From contig OY764545.1 of NCBI GenBank assembly GCA_963668495.1, positions 2,046,001 to 2,110,000 on the forward strand: a stretch of DNA of 64,000 nt, read 5' to 3'. Both the position numbers and the translations under genes were made by a program. Shown here piece after piece: positions 17,775-26,743 of the stretch (its first letter is position 1; each line of letters opens with the position of its first letter). The notes under the pieces are model-generated. The model worked only from the letters and a program-made list of their open reading frames with translations, ran no database searches and was not told where the DNA came from. This DNA is from Oleispirillum sp963668495 (GTDB lineage: Bacteria > Pseudomonadota > Alphaproteobacteria > Rhodospirillales > Rhodospirillaceae).

Positions 17775-18887
17775 TTAGAACTTCAGTTTCAGACCAAGAG
17801 TACCGCCAAGGGCACCTTCGTTGCCGTCGGCTTTCTTGCCGGTTTCAGATTCTGCGTTCATGTAGACAAGGTCAGCCACGGCTGAAATGCCGCCACCCAG
17901 GTCGTAGGAGCTGGACAATTGGTAGAATTCGACTTTGTCTTCTTTATTGTCGATTGTCGCACCTTCAAGATCAGAGCTGCTATAGGTCATAGAAACAGCG
18001 TACGGACCTTCTTCATATTGTGCGCCAACGTTCCATACCAAACCTTCATAGGCTGCGTGAGATGTATCGGTATCCGCATTGGTGAGCAAAGCACCCGCAC
18101 CAACTGTGAAGCCTTGGTAATTCACATTCAGGCCAAAGTGCAAATCACTGACGTTGCCGTCTTTCGCAGCGGTCGGAGCATTGTCATCATAAATGCTGTA
18201 AGTTGCAGCTGCTTTTACACCAACACCGCCGAATTTTTCGGAGTAGTTTGCTGCAAATGCCCATGCATCATCGAATTTGTTTTTCCGTTCAATGGTCGCG
18301 GATCCAGCGTCATCACCCGGGCCCAAGTTTGACGGCACATAGGATGCGCCAAGTTGCACACCATAATAGCGCGGAGTGATGTAAGTGACTTTATTGGCAT
18401 CAGCTGAACGCCAGGACACAACGTGACCACGTACGGTGTTGCTCGGCAGCAAGAAATCACCAAGAGAGTCATCATAGCTTGCTGCGCCGTGCAAGGATAC
18501 GGACGGGGCCGACAGTCCCAGTTTGTAGGCTGCATCGTTCTCTGCGCCGATGATCAACTTACCATACTTGCCGGACAGCCACATGTAGCTTTCATCAATG
18601 TCATCGTTACCGGAGCGTGCGCCGGCTTCCAATTGCACATCGACACCAACGGTCATGCCGTTATCCAGTGTGGTTTGGCCTGTAAAGAAGATTTCGTTGC
18701 TGCCAATGATATCAAAGTTTTGTGCCTGAGTATGGGCGTTTGAATCACTGTTTTGATCAGCTGCGACAACATATTCGTAAAAGAAACCGCCCAGTTCAAG
18801 CTTGATAGGATCGGCTGCTTGAGCAGGCATTGCGGCAATCGTCGTGGCGATAAGAGCGGTCGTACCGATAAGAATTCTTTTCATCAT
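17775..18887 (-). CDS. Gram-negative general porin
   Basis: This 370-residue outer-membrane protein has a signal peptide ending MPAQAAD and an alternating beta-strand pattern through to a terminal aromatic (GLKLKF). The N-terminus IKLELGGFFYEYV and the stretch ESYMWLSGKYGKLIIGAENDAAYKLG are characteristic of alphaproteobacterial porins with an L3 constriction loop. It forms a passive trimeric channel. It has its own terminator, and the long AT-rich upstream region contains a 26-base inverted repeat, so regulation is likely separate from its neighbours. Confidence 0.92.
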   Translation of the reverse strand: MMKRILIGTTALIATTIAAMPAQAADPIKLELGGFFYEYVVAADQNSDSNAHTQAQNFDIIGSNEIFFTGQTTLDNGMTVGVDVQLEAGARSGNDDIDESYMWLSGKYGKLIIGAENDAAYKLGLSAPSVSLHGAASYDDSLGDFLLPSNTVRGHVVSWRSADANKVTYITPRYYGVQLGASYVPSNLGPGDDAGSATIERKNKFDDAWAFAANYSEKFGGVGVKAAATYSIYDDNAPTAAKDGNVSDLHFGLNVNYQGFTVGAGALLTNADTDTSHAAYEGLVWNVGAQYEEGPYAVSMTYSSSDLEGATIDNKEDKVEFYQLSSSYDLGGGISAVADLVYMNAESETGKKADGNEGALGGTLGLKLKF

Positions 18888-19030
18888 TTTCTCGATTGTG
18901 ACTTTTCTGTTGGTTGATGCAAAGCATTGGTGGTGAAGCTATTTCATGATCAAGAGTAAACGTGTGCTCTTGATGTTCTGGGCGTTCTACCATCTAATAT
19001 TCCTGAATTCTTATTCTTTATTCTCTGTTG

Positions 19031-19056
19031 GTTATAACATTAAGTTATGTTGTAAC
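19031..19056. promoter_or_regulatory. Inverted repeat upstream of the porin gene, candidate operator
   Basis: The arms GTTATAACAT and ATGTTGTAAC are inverted repeats (9 of 10 positions) separated by 6 bases, about 145 bases upstream of the porin start. Similar GTTAT/GTAAC elements appear in other promoter regions of this window (27711-27728, 30982-30994, 36185-36201). Confidence 0.4.
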
Positions 19057-19120
19057 GTGTTGGTTTGTTGTGTATTAAAATGACATTTTTCTCTTTTTTT
19101 TTAATTTTTTATTTGGTCAA

Positions 19121-19153
19121 AAAAAAGCCGTCACTCCGAGAAGGAGCGACGGC
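19121..19153 (-). terminator. Intrinsic terminator of the pseudoazurin gene
   Basis: GCCGTC-ACTCC pairs with GGAG-CGACGGC across a short loop. The adjacent A-run at 19119-19126 becomes a T-run on the minus strand. It lies just beyond the stop at 19185. Confidence 0.85.
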
Positions 19154-19184
19154 GATGAAACTTTACGGCGTGTGTTAAAGTCGT

Positions 19185-19616
19185 TTATTGCGCAGCAGTG
19201 AAATCATTAATGTATTGAACCAAGCGATTATAAGACCGGCGTGGCATGTCTTGAATAACGTCATCCTTGGTCGCAACCTTATCACCGACCTGAATAATCA
19301 TGACCATGCCCATAGCGTAGTGCGGGGTGCATTTGATGCCGTAAATACCCGGGACGTCAAATTTGACCTCAATTTCTTCATCAATCTGTCCGAGGAAGAA
19401 TTTTGCCCCTTCGGGAGTCATTTTTTTGATGCTTGCTGCGTTATGGCTACGTGCTGTGGCTAGGAACTTGACGGTGTCCCCCGGTTTGACAGCCAAATAT
19501 GGCGGTTCATAAACCATGGAACCAGAAGCATTACGGTCCAGCATTTTTACCGTATGCATTTCGGCATGCGCCAATGATGGAAATAGTAAAGCAGCGAGCA
19601 TTAAAACGTATTTCAT
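19185..19616 (-). CDS. Pseudoazurin (periplasmic blue copper protein)
   Basis: This is a 143-residue cupredoxin with a signal peptide (cleavage after LAHA). The type 1 copper ligands are visible: His58 (SHNAAS) and the C-terminal loop Cys96-x2-His99-x4-Met104 (CTPHYAMGM). Pseudoazurins pass electrons in the periplasm to copper nitrite reductase, nitrous oxide reductase and similar enzymes. No such reductase is in this window, but the NosL-like operon nearby on the same strand is consistent with periplasmic copper enzymes in this organism. Confidence 0.93.
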   Translation of the reverse strand: MKYVLMLAALLFPSLAHAEMHTVKMLDRNASGSMVYEPPYLAVKPGDTVKFLATARSHNAASIKKMTPEGAKFFLGQIDEEIEVKFDVPGIYGIKCTPHYAMGMVMIIQVGDKVATKDDVIQDMPRRSYNRLVQYINDFTAAQ

Positions 19617-19650
19617 AGGTTACTCCTGTGTATTGGAATGGGTTCAGAAC

Positions 19651-20415
19651 CTAACAATGTGGAAGAAAACGAATGACGGTTTTGCCGTCTTCTGGGTCAT
19701 GGAGAAAACGAGCTTTAACCCCAAACGCACTTTGGAATATCTCGTTGGTCAGGATGTCATTCGGCGGTCCACAGGCCACCATCTCTCCATCTTGCATGAC
19801 GCATAGACGATCACAGACCGTGGCCTGATTAAGGTCATGCAAAGCGATGATTGAAGTAACGCCCAGTTTGGTCACCATGTCCAAAATTGCTATTTGTTGA
19901 CGGATATCCAAATGGTTTGTCGGTTCATCCAAAATCAGAATCTGTGGTTGCTGTGACAGGGCGCGCGCAATATGGACGCGCTGCCTTTCCCCGCCGGACA
20001 AGGTTTGCCAGAAACGATTTTCAAATCCTTGCATGCTGACGGATTGCAATGCTTGGTTAACGATCAGGTCATCTTCGGTTTTCCATGCGCGAAGGGCGGA
20101 TAGCCAGGGCGTGCGGCCTAATTCAACCGCATCTTTAACCGTGATGCGTTCATCGGTTTCGGCTTGTTGTCGAACCAGTGCAAGGCGTTGGGCAATGTCA
20201 CGTTGCCGCATTTTATGCATGGGGCTTCCATCCAGCATTATTGTGCCGCTGGTTGGGGTTAGAATTCCCGATAACATTTTCAGCAGCGTGGATTTTCCCG
20301 ACCCGTTTTGTCCAACGACACCGATGATTTCGCCGGGTTCCACACGTAGCGTGATGTTTTTCACGATGTCTGTTGTGGGTGTGGACCAGCCAAGATTGTG
20401 ACACGACAGCTTCAT
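19651..20415 (-). CDS. FecE/BtuD-type ABC importer ATPase
   Basis: This 254-residue ATPase has Walker A GQNGSGKST, signature LSGGERQR, Walker B ILILDEPTNHLD and the switch His in ALHDLNQA. It belongs to the iron-siderophore/cobalamin/heme subfamily. It overlaps the permease gene by 4 bases (ATGA). No binding protein gene is adjacent; the lone binding protein at 27894 is a candidate partner. Confidence 0.93.
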   Translation of the reverse strand: MKLSCHNLGWSTPTTDIVKNITLRVEPGEIIGVVGQNGSGKSTLLKMLSGILTPTSGTIMLDGSPMHKMRQRDIAQRLALVRQQAETDERITVKDAVELGRTPWLSALRAWKTEDDLIVNQALQSVSMQGFENRFWQTLSGGERQRVHIARALSQQPQILILDEPTNHLDIRQQIAILDMVTKLGVTSIIALHDLNQATVCDRLCVMQDGEMVACGPPNDILTNEIFQSAFGVKARFLHDPEDGKTVIRFLPHC

Positions 20416-21461
20416 GCTGATTTCCTTCCGCTGATCAAAATGAATGCAAATATTGGGGCACCGATCAGGGCCGTAATCACGCCGATAGGTAAGGTCTGGC
20501 CCGGAATGAGCGTGCGTGAAAGAATATCTGCACCGACAAGGAAGACTGCCCCTCCCAAGGCAGAAGCGGGGACAAGTCGACCATGACGAACGCCGATAAG
20601 AATGCGCATGGCATGGGGTATAACAAGGCCAACAAATCCAATTGATCCGACGACCGATACCATGGTGGCGGTAACAAGGGTGGTGATGGCGATTAGGATT
20701 GCTTGAACCTTACGGACGGAAATGCCAAGTGAGGCGGCACTGTCGCTGCCAAAGGTAAACGCATCAAGGGCTCGGGTGTGGAAAATGCATACGGCTAGCC
20801 CTAATACGGCTGCCCCAACGATACTTGGCACGTCATCCCAGCGTACACCTGATAAGTTACCCAGCAACCAGAACATAATACCGCGGGCTTGCTCTGCATT
20901 TGCAACTTTGGCAATCATCAGTGCCGTCAGGGCATTAAAAAGCTGCGCACCGGCAATACCTGCAAGGATATAAATCCCGGCTGACCGCATGCCGCTACCG
21001 CCGCCAGCGGCTGTGGCAAGCATAGTCACCAACAAAAATGCCAGCAGTGCGCCGCCAAAGGCTCCGGTGGAAAGGGAAATAATTCCGCCTCCAACACCAA
21101 CGACAGTGACTAATACTGCTCCGGTGGATGCCCCGGCGGATATTCCCAGCAAATACGGATCTGCCAATGAGTTTCGCAACAAGGCTTGCAACACAACACC
21201 GGATAACGCCAGTCCAGCACCACAGCATGCGGCAGCGACGGCACGGGCCAATCGATAGTTCCAGACGATTCCCATATCCAACCGATCAACATCGGCGGGC
21301 ATATCGAATAATTTGATAGCCAGTACTTTGATGACGGTTTCAAAAGGAATGCGGACCTCACCCAAAGCGGATCCAGCGACCAAAGTCGCAATCAATATGG
21401 GCGGAGCAACCATGCTCCAAAGCCATAAGGAGCGGTTAAAATAGATGCTTCGCATTTTCAT
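20412..21461 (-). CDS. FecCD/BtuC-type ABC importer permease
   Basis: This 349-residue permease has about ten membrane helices and FecCD family segments such as NSLADPYLLGISAGASTGA and GFVGLVIPHAMR. It works with the ATPase encoded immediately downstream to import a metal chelate (siderophore, corrinoid or heme). AAGGA precedes the start. It is the first gene of its unit, after a 364-base non-coding region. Confidence 0.93.
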   Translation of the reverse strand: MKMRSIYFNRSLWLWSMVAPPILIATLVAGSALGEVRIPFETVIKVLAIKLFDMPADVDRLDMGIVWNYRLARAVAAACCGAGLALSGVVLQALLRNSLADPYLLGISAGASTGAVLVTVVGVGGGIISLSTGAFGGALLAFLLVTMLATAAGGGSGMRSAGIYILAGIAGAQLFNALTALMIAKVANAEQARGIMFWLLGNLSGVRWDDVPSIVGAAVLGLAVCIFHTRALDAFTFGSDSAASLGISVRKVQAILIAITTLVTATMVSVVGSIGFVGLVIPHAMRILIGVRHGRLVPASALGGAVFLVGADILSRTLIPGQTLPIGVITALIGAPIFAFILISGRKSA

Positions 21462-21825
21462 GGTCTTTCGGTCCTTAAGTTCAGACGCAGATCAATGTCA
21501 ATTTGAATCGCCACGCTTCGCTGCTTCACACCCGTCATAAAACAGGTCCGTCAATCAGATGATGATCATTGATGATGTGATCAGAAGACTGTCGATTTTG
21601 GCCTTAGGGACCGCATCCAAGGGCGACGATTGAAACCTTGTAACATTGTGGAGTAACGGTTTCATATTCTTTAAAATGAACAGGATATGCCATTTCGTTA
21701 TAGGGTAGTTATGATGATATTTCTTAAAGTATAGTGAGAATGTTTCTACAGATATGGCACTGCGTGCGCCTGAGCTATTCATGTAAAAATAAAAAATAGA
21801 TTACTGTAATCCGGGGTAATTCTAG
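21462..21825. promoter_or_regulatory. Non-coding region upstream of the FecCD permease gene
   Basis: This stretch separates the end of the NosL-type operon from the minus-strand importer pair and must hold the importer promoter. It is AT-rich and contains short GTAAC elements (21649-21660). I see no riboswitch consensus and no convincing terminator. A 75-codon frame on the minus strand has low-complexity content and no family resemblance. Confidence 0.4.
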
Positions 21826-22836
21826 CTAATTATAGAATAATACTAGGTTGGATTGTATCGCGATAGCAAATGCGATGATCCCATATGTTGTGTATCCCAA
21901 CATGGCAAATTGTATGCAGCGCGAAATGACTGTTTCCATTTTGGGCTGTCCAGTGCCGCCAGAGCTTAATACCCATACAGATAAGGTTCCGGCAGTTAGT
22001 CCGGCGGCAGACCCGCCAAAAAGGGCGGCATACAGGGCGTATCCAACGTAATTGTAGTCCGCTTTTAGCAGGCAAAACGGGCAATGGTGGTGGGGTTGCT
22101 CGTAAACGTACGGTGAAATGACCGAGACAATCGCGGCAATTGCTGCAATCAGAAAAATGGCACTTAAAATGGAAAATATCAGTCCAAACGGGATTGGGTG
22201 TCTGAATGATAGCAGGGCTGAAAACAGTAATCCGCCGTAAATGCCGAGCAAAACGATCAGACCGATTTTAGGTGGTATCGTACTTAGGCTGCCCCCCGCA
22301 CCGGAAAATTCTGGGGTAAAAATTACGGAACAACATGATGTGATGACATCAATATCCATGTTGATAAAATATAAAAATTGCAGGATTTCTGATGACAGAA
22401 TTAGCGGAGTGATCAGCGTCAGAAATCCGTATTTAAAACGGGTTAGTGGATAATTTCTAAACCTTGTATCCGTATGGTGAAGCCCCAACCAGATTGCGGC
22501 GCACAGGAAAACCAACAACTTCAATATAAGGGCAGGGGAGCCGTATGCATTGACTTCTAAGGCTCCAACCGCGCACATGGCGCCGATAAACAGTGGAGCC
22601 ATTCGATCTGCGTTTAGGACAAATAATGGCGTCGAAATCGCCTGTAAAACCATGATGCCGGCAACCATGGTGGAAACCAAATAGGTTTGTTTTTCCAGCA
22701 GAATTTGTGTCGCGCTACCACTTTCAAGATCCCAGCGCCGGATAATTCTAACCGCAAAGCAGCCCGCCCACAGCATGGCAGTGATGCTGAAGAGCGAAAC
22801 CATCAGTAACGTTAAAATTGGTACAGAGAAAATCAT
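21826..22836 (-). CDS. Polytopic membrane protein with CC and HHHCPFC motifs
   Basis: I do not recognise a named family. Starting at the ATG at 22836 (ATGA overlap with the ATPase gene) gives 336 residues with about nine membrane helices. Two features stand out: a CysCys pair (168-169) near a helix end, and HHHCPFC (249-255) in a loop after a helix. Both look like metal- or redox-active sites. It is the last gene of a coupled operon with NosL-like proteins, an FtsX/LolD-type ABC pair and a thioredoxin, so a role in copper handling or metal-centre assembly at the membrane is a reasonable inference. Confidence 0.75.
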   Translation of the reverse strand: MIFSVPILTLLMVSLFSITAMLWAGCFAVRIIRRWDLESGSATQILLEKQTYLVSTMVAGIMVLQAISTPLFVLNADRMAPLFIGAMCAVGALEVNAYGSPALILKLLVFLCAAIWLGLHHTDTRFRNYPLTRFKYGFLTLITPLILSSEILQFLYFINMDIDVITSCCSVIFTPEFSGAGGSLSTIPPKIGLIVLLGIYGGLLFSALLSFRHPIPFGLIFSILSAIFLIAAIAAIVSVISPYVYEQPHHHCPFCLLKADYNYVGYALYAALFGGSAAGLTAGTLSVWVLSSGGTGQPKMETVISRCIQFAMLGYTTYGIIAFAIAIQSNLVLFYN

Positions 22837-23531
22837 CAATCCTTTTCCTCGTCGGCGCGAGAGGCGATGATTTGTCCATCTTCCATGGTGATAACGCGAT
22901 CGACAAGGTCGGCCTGCCAAATCCGGGGATCATGAGAGGTCATGATAATGGTCCGGCCTTCGTCCTTCAGTTCGCGCATAAGCATAAGAAATTGCAACGA
23001 CAATCCGGTATCAAGATTAGCTGTTGGTTCATCTGCAATGATAATGCTGGGATTATTCATTAGGGCACGTGCAATGGCGACCCGTTGTGCTTCGCCGCCG
23101 GATAAGACATCCACTGTACTATTTGCTTTGTGGACAAGACTGACCCGCTGCAAAAGCTCCATCGCTTGCTTGACGTTGTGGGCATGAGAAAGCCCTAAAG
23201 GATAAGCAGGGAGCATAACGTTTTCTAATACGGTCATCCCGCGGATCAGGTGAAAACGCTGAAAAATGAACCCGAAAGTCTCGCGACGGATTTGGCTTAA
23301 AAAGCGTTCCGGCAGATTAGATGTGATCTCTCCATTCAGTGATATTCGACCGGAAGAGGGGCGGGATAAACCGCCGATCATAGTGAGTACGGTGGTCTTG
23401 CCGGAACCGCTGCTGCCCTTGATGACTGTTGTTTGTTTGGCTGGCAGGTTGAGGGTTATGTTCCGAACCGCTTGGACCTGTTTTGTCTTTCCCTCATGGA
23501 AAGTTTTGCAAACATTTTTCAGATCAATCAT
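22836..23531 (-). CDS. LolD/MacB-type ABC transporter ATPase
   Basis: This 231-residue ATPase has Walker A GSSGSGKTT, signature LSGGEAQRVAIARAL and Walker B IIIADEPTANLD. The FIFQRFHLIRGMTVLENVMLP region is typical of the LolD/FtsE/MacB class, which works with FtsX-type permeases rather than importers. It overlaps both neighbours by ATGA junctions. The likely role is mechanotransmission or envelope assembly with the adjacent permease. Confidence 0.93.
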   Translation of the reverse strand: MIDLKNVCKTFHEGKTKQVQAVRNITLNLPAKQTTVIKGSSGSGKTTVLTMIGGLSRPSSGRISLNGEITSNLPERFLSQIRRETFGFIFQRFHLIRGMTVLENVMLPAYPLGLSHAHNVKQAMELLQRVSLVHKANSTVDVLSGGEAQRVAIARALMNNPSIIIADEPTANLDTGLSLQFLMLMRELKDEGRTIIMTSHDPRIWQADLVDRVITMEDGQIIASRADEEKD

Positions 23532-24679
23532 CGCATGACCTCATCCGGGTCAGCAGTGGCTGTCCGCCAGATTGGAATCAGGGTTGCGGCGGTGTATGGC
23601 AAAACGGAAAGCAATCCCATTAATGCTAACTGGAACCCGTCAAACTCTGGGGTTAGTTGGTAGTCGGGATAGATATAAGCCCAGCCCTTGACGATTGGTT
23701 CGATTAGGCTTGCGTGACCAAAAAAGATGTGCAGATAAGCCAGTGTGCAGCCGACGGCAAAGGCTGTGGTCGAGATTAGAAAGCCTTCCCATAATTTCAT
23801 ACGCAGTACGTCACCCGTATCCCAGCCTATTGCTTTGATGATGCCGATTTCTTGTTTTTCTTCAACGGTGGCTCCGGCGGCTTTATCAAAAACAAGGATG
23901 CAGAATGCCAGACTTGATGTGAGTAAAAAGGTTAACAACAGGCTCTGCCGCCATGAAAAAATACTGTCATACAAGCGCAGGATATCATCACGGGTGATAA
24001 AACGACCATGAGGCAGTATGGCAATCCCCTTGTCCATAATCGTGTCCAGCTCCCTGATGTTGCGGACATCAAGGGCAATATCTGTATAGACATCAGGCGG
24101 AAGATCAAAAAATTGGCGGAAATCCTGTTCAGATAATAGGACCAAGTCGGTGCTAACGATGCTGGTATCCGTTGTCAGAATGCTTTTGACACGAAATGAC
24201 ATCAGTTCCCCAGCTGGTGGTAACAGATAAAAGTCTTTACCGACGCGCAGCTTGCGGCCGCGGGCAACACCTTCACCGACGATCACTTCGCCGGGTTCGA
24301 TGTCGTGGTGTGCGTTGGGTGCAGTTGGCACCATCAGGGTGTAGTTGGTGCTGCCTTCGTAGTATCCATCAAAAAAATATCCCCAAAGCCGACCATGGGC
24401 AGATTGAACACCACGGATGGCATCAAATTCTGCGATGAAACGCTTATGGATCAGCTCATGCCGTCCCATGCGAACAGATTGCACGGTCATTTCCGGGGCA
24501 TGAACCAACAAGCGTTTGGCAGTGCTTTGCAGAGACTGCGTATAGAACATGACGGAGCACATCGAAAACACAATCAAGATGTATACAAACCAAAGCAGGC
24601 TATTGCGGGCTTTGCGTCGCAATAGGTTTCCTGCTGCATAATCAATGATGTATCGTTGTTTCCTAAGACAGTTTCTCAT
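23528..24679 (-). CDS. FtsX/MacB-type ABC permease
   Basis: This 383-residue protein has the FtsX layout: an N-terminal membrane helix (28-50), a large periplasmic domain (about 50-240) and three C-terminal helices with the KQEIGIIKAIGWD coupling segment. It pairs with the LolD-type ATPase encoded next. In this operon context it may drive conformational work on periplasmic NosL-like or metal-site proteins rather than transport a solute. Confidence 0.9.
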   Translation of the reverse strand: MRNCLRKQRYIIDYAAGNLLRRKARNSLLWFVYILIVFSMCSVMFYTQSLQSTAKRLLVHAPEMTVQSVRMGRHELIHKRFIAEFDAIRGVQSAHGRLWGYFFDGYYEGSTNYTLMVPTAPNAHHDIEPGEVIVGEGVARGRKLRVGKDFYLLPPAGELMSFRVKSILTTDTSIVSTDLVLLSEQDFRQFFDLPPDVYTDIALDVRNIRELDTIMDKGIAILPHGRFITRDDILRLYDSIFSWRQSLLLTFLLTSSLAFCILVFDKAAGATVEEKQEIGIIKAIGWDTGDVLRMKLWEGFLISTTAFAVGCTLAYLHIFFGHASLIEPIVKGWAYIYPDYQLTPEFDGFQLALMGLLSVLPYTAATLIPIWRTATADPDEVMR

Positions 24680-25023
24680 GGTGTGACCTGAGCATCAGTA
24701 GGAGTTCGATTATGCTGTGTGTTGAATAGTGGAACCGATGGGATGATGCTGCCGCTGGGATAGACATCGAATGCCAAGGGATGATTTTGAAATGCGGAAT
24801 GGAGGTCGGCTTGACTGGGGTGGCGCGTATATCGTGTTTCAGTAAATATGGCCAAATCTGTCAGCCCGAGTTCCTGAATTAAGCTTATGGACCCTGCGTG
24901 TTGATTGGGTGAACGATTGAATGCAGCATGGGCAAACATGGCGGTCATGCCAGCGACGCAGATGACAATGCCGAGCAAAGCAGAACTGGATGGGCGGGCG
25001 ACAATGAAACCGGTGTTAGACAT
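24676..25023 (-). CDS. Small membrane-anchored protein of the NosL-type operon
   Basis: This unrecognised 115-residue protein has a single N-terminal hydrophobic helix (about residues 15-32) and a soluble, probably periplasmic remainder of about 80 residues that ends in a polar tail. I use the ATG at 25023, which overlaps the NosL gene by 8 bases; the longer frame runs far into NosL. Its stop overlaps the permease start (ATGA), so it is likely a dedicated partner of the ABC pair or the NosL proteins. Confidence 0.65.
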   Translation of the reverse strand: MSNTGFIVARPSSSALLGIVICVAGMTAMFAHAAFNRSPNQHAGSISLIQELGLTDLAIFTETRYTRHPSQADLHSAFQNHPLAFDVYPSGSIIPSVPLFNTQHNRTPTDAQVTP

Positions 25024-25552
25024 CGCCCCGGTCCAACCGTTGTAATATGCCGGGGATAATATCCTGAAAGCGGAGTATATCCGTCCCCAAATGGTCGGCC
25101 TTGAAATCTTTGGCGTCGGCGTGGGTGGCATGTGGAATTAAATCATGTCCCATAGGCGATAGGACATCTGATCCCAATACATACAAAGCATCGGCGGCGT
25201 TGATCATCGCCGAGTTGTAGTAGTCCGTTACTCCCATGGCCCGAATGTGTTTTTTGTCGCGGTTAGGCGCATATTTTTTGACATCTGACAGGAATTTAAA
25301 AAAATCTTTGGCACCATCGAAATGTATGGCGGTTTTATCCTGAAAGACGATGGTTGCGACCCATTCCGGGTATTTGGCGACGAACATGCCGCATACAGGG
25401 CAGGTGTCATTTGGGCCGGGGGGCGGTAATTGAAGCTGCCTGCTGCCTGAACCAGCATGGGCCGTAATAGGGGGGAGGCCGCCAAGGGTGATTAATCCAC
25501 CGGCGCAGGCCATGAAATCCCTGCGTGTCATAAAAGGACGATGGTTGCACAT
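25016..25552 (-). CDS. NosL-like protein 1, Tat-type signal
   Basis: This 178-residue protein has a TRRDFM twin-arginine signal followed by a hydrophobic core, then the NosL-family CPVCGMFV motif, which provides Cys and Met ligands. NosL is a copper(I) chaperone for nitrous oxide reductase assembly; homologs also serve other copper sites. AGGGGAA lies before the ATG at 25552. It is a member of the coupled seven-gene operon. Confidence 0.85.
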   Translation of the reverse strand: MCNHRPFMTRRDFMACAGGLITLGGLPPITAHAGSGSRQLQLPPPGPNDTCPVCGMFVAKYPEWVATIVFQDKTAIHFDGAKDFFKFLSDVKKYAPNRDKKHIRAMGVTDYYNSAMINAADALYVLGSDVLSPMGHDLIPHATHADAKDFKADHLGTDILRFQDIIPGILQRLDRGDV

Positions 25553-25572
25553 AGCTTTCCCCTGCGGCCTAT

Positions 25573-26160
25573 TTAGCTTTGATTGTGTTTTTGAAGACGG
25601 CGAGCCTTCTTTTCGGCGCGGCGTTTGCGGATTTTATCCGTATCGCGACCAAGATCTTCAAAAGCGGCTTGTAAAGCCTGTGAAAATGTTACCAGTTGAC
25701 CGCCACTGGCTTCTGCCATGGTAGGATTGGCATAGGCCCATTTTCTGCGTGCCGTCATGGTTCCGGGCCGGCTTGGGTGTAGGGTATAAGTTGCCGTTTC
25801 TGCGTCGATCAAAGGCTTGATTGTGTCTTTGGCACCTGCATCTCCGACCCAAATTGTTTTCGGGCCACTGTCGATGGTGAGTGCCAGAGACAATGCCAAA
25901 CAGCGTAAGGAGCATGTGCCTTCGGTTCGACCATCATCATATTGGACAAGATGTCGGGTGTGGCTCCACTTTGTGCGCGACATTCCACAAAAAGAGCAGG
26001 TGGGATACGCAGATAACTCATGATCTAACGGATTTGCATCTACGGATAAATCAGACAGACGGCAAGAGGGGGCTGTCGTGGTTTGAGCGAACGCCGTTGA
26101 ACTGAAAATCCCCATGGCTGGGGCGAGAAGTGAGGTGACAAGCAGGTCCCTGCGTTTCAT
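25573..26160 (-). CDS. NosL-like protein 2
   Basis: This 195-residue protein starts MKRRDLL, a possible twin-arginine signal ending AFA, and carries a NosL-type CSFCGM motif near the mature N-terminus, a second Cys pair region (GTCSLRCLA) and a highly basic C-terminal tail rich in Lys and Arg. The second Cys pair differs from NosL-like protein 1, so the two are unlikely to be simple duplicates. It overlaps the upstream thioredoxin gene by ATGA. Confidence 0.8.
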   Translation of the reverse strand: MKRRDLLVTSLLAPAMGIFSSTAFAQTTTAPSCRLSDLSVDANPLDHELSAYPTCSFCGMSRTKWSHTRHLVQYDDGRTEGTCSLRCLALSLALTIDSGPKTIWVGDAGAKDTIKPLIDAETATYTLHPSRPGTMTARRKWAYANPTMAEASGGQLVTFSQALQAAFEDLGRDTDKIRKRRAEKKARRLQKHNQS

Positions 26161-26642
26161 TGTACTTTTTCCCTCATTATTGGGTTGTTGAGGATTTGTT
26201 CAGCAGTTTCAATCGGTTGCTCAATTCGTTTTTGAATGACACCGTTTTGATTAATCAAAAAATGCGTGGGAGTGGCACGGATGCCAAATCGTTTGGCAGT
26301 GGCTAAATCTGGGTCGGCATAAATCGGTAATGATGGAGCCGTATGTCGAATTGCTTGCTTTGCCGCTGAAAAATGTTTGTCCAAGCTGACTGCAATTACT
26401 GTTGCTTTTCCGCTATGGTGGATTTGCGCAAGGTGCGGTAGGTCTTGAATACAAGGCGCACATGAAGACTGCCAAAACGTCAGCAGAACGTTCTGGTTTT
26501 TAAAGTCTTTTAATGTGTGGACTAGCCCTTGCGTATCTAAAACAGCGATTTGGGGTGCTATGCTGCCAACCGTCTGAGTTGGCGTGTGGTCCGGGCTACA
26601 TCCACACAGAAAACCCAACAGCAGTGAAGCCGCCAAACGCAT
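26157..26642 (-). CDS. TlpA/ResA-like thiol-disulfide lipoprotein
   Basis: This 161-residue protein has a lipoprotein signal (FLCGCS) and a thioredoxin fold with the redox motif SSCAPC and the cis-Pro region RATPTHFLI. TlpA/ResA proteins reduce Cys of copper chaperones and apocytochromes in the periplasm. As the first gene of the NosL-type operon it probably keeps NosL or target Cys residues reduced for metal loading. Confidence 0.9.
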   Translation of the reverse strand: MRLAASLLLGFLCGCSPDHTPTQTVGSIAPQIAVLDTQGLVHTLKDFKNQNVLLTFWQSSCAPCIQDLPHLAQIHHSGKATVIAVSLDKHFSAAKQAIRHTAPSLPIYADPDLATAKRFGIRATPTHFLINQNGVIQKRIEQPIETAEQILNNPIMREKVQ

Positions 26643-26743
26643 AAATATTGCTTTCCGGTGATAGTGGACTAGAAAGTGTTACTGTGTAGCGTTTTGAGGC
26701 GGGTGTGACTTATTCATTTTTAAAATAGGGGTATAACCCTGTG

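Noticed and set aside
21555..21782. 75-codon minus-strand ORF in the gap before the FecCD permease
   Set aside because: AT-rich, no ribosome site, no family resemblance and no hydrophobic or motif pattern; treated as non-coding.
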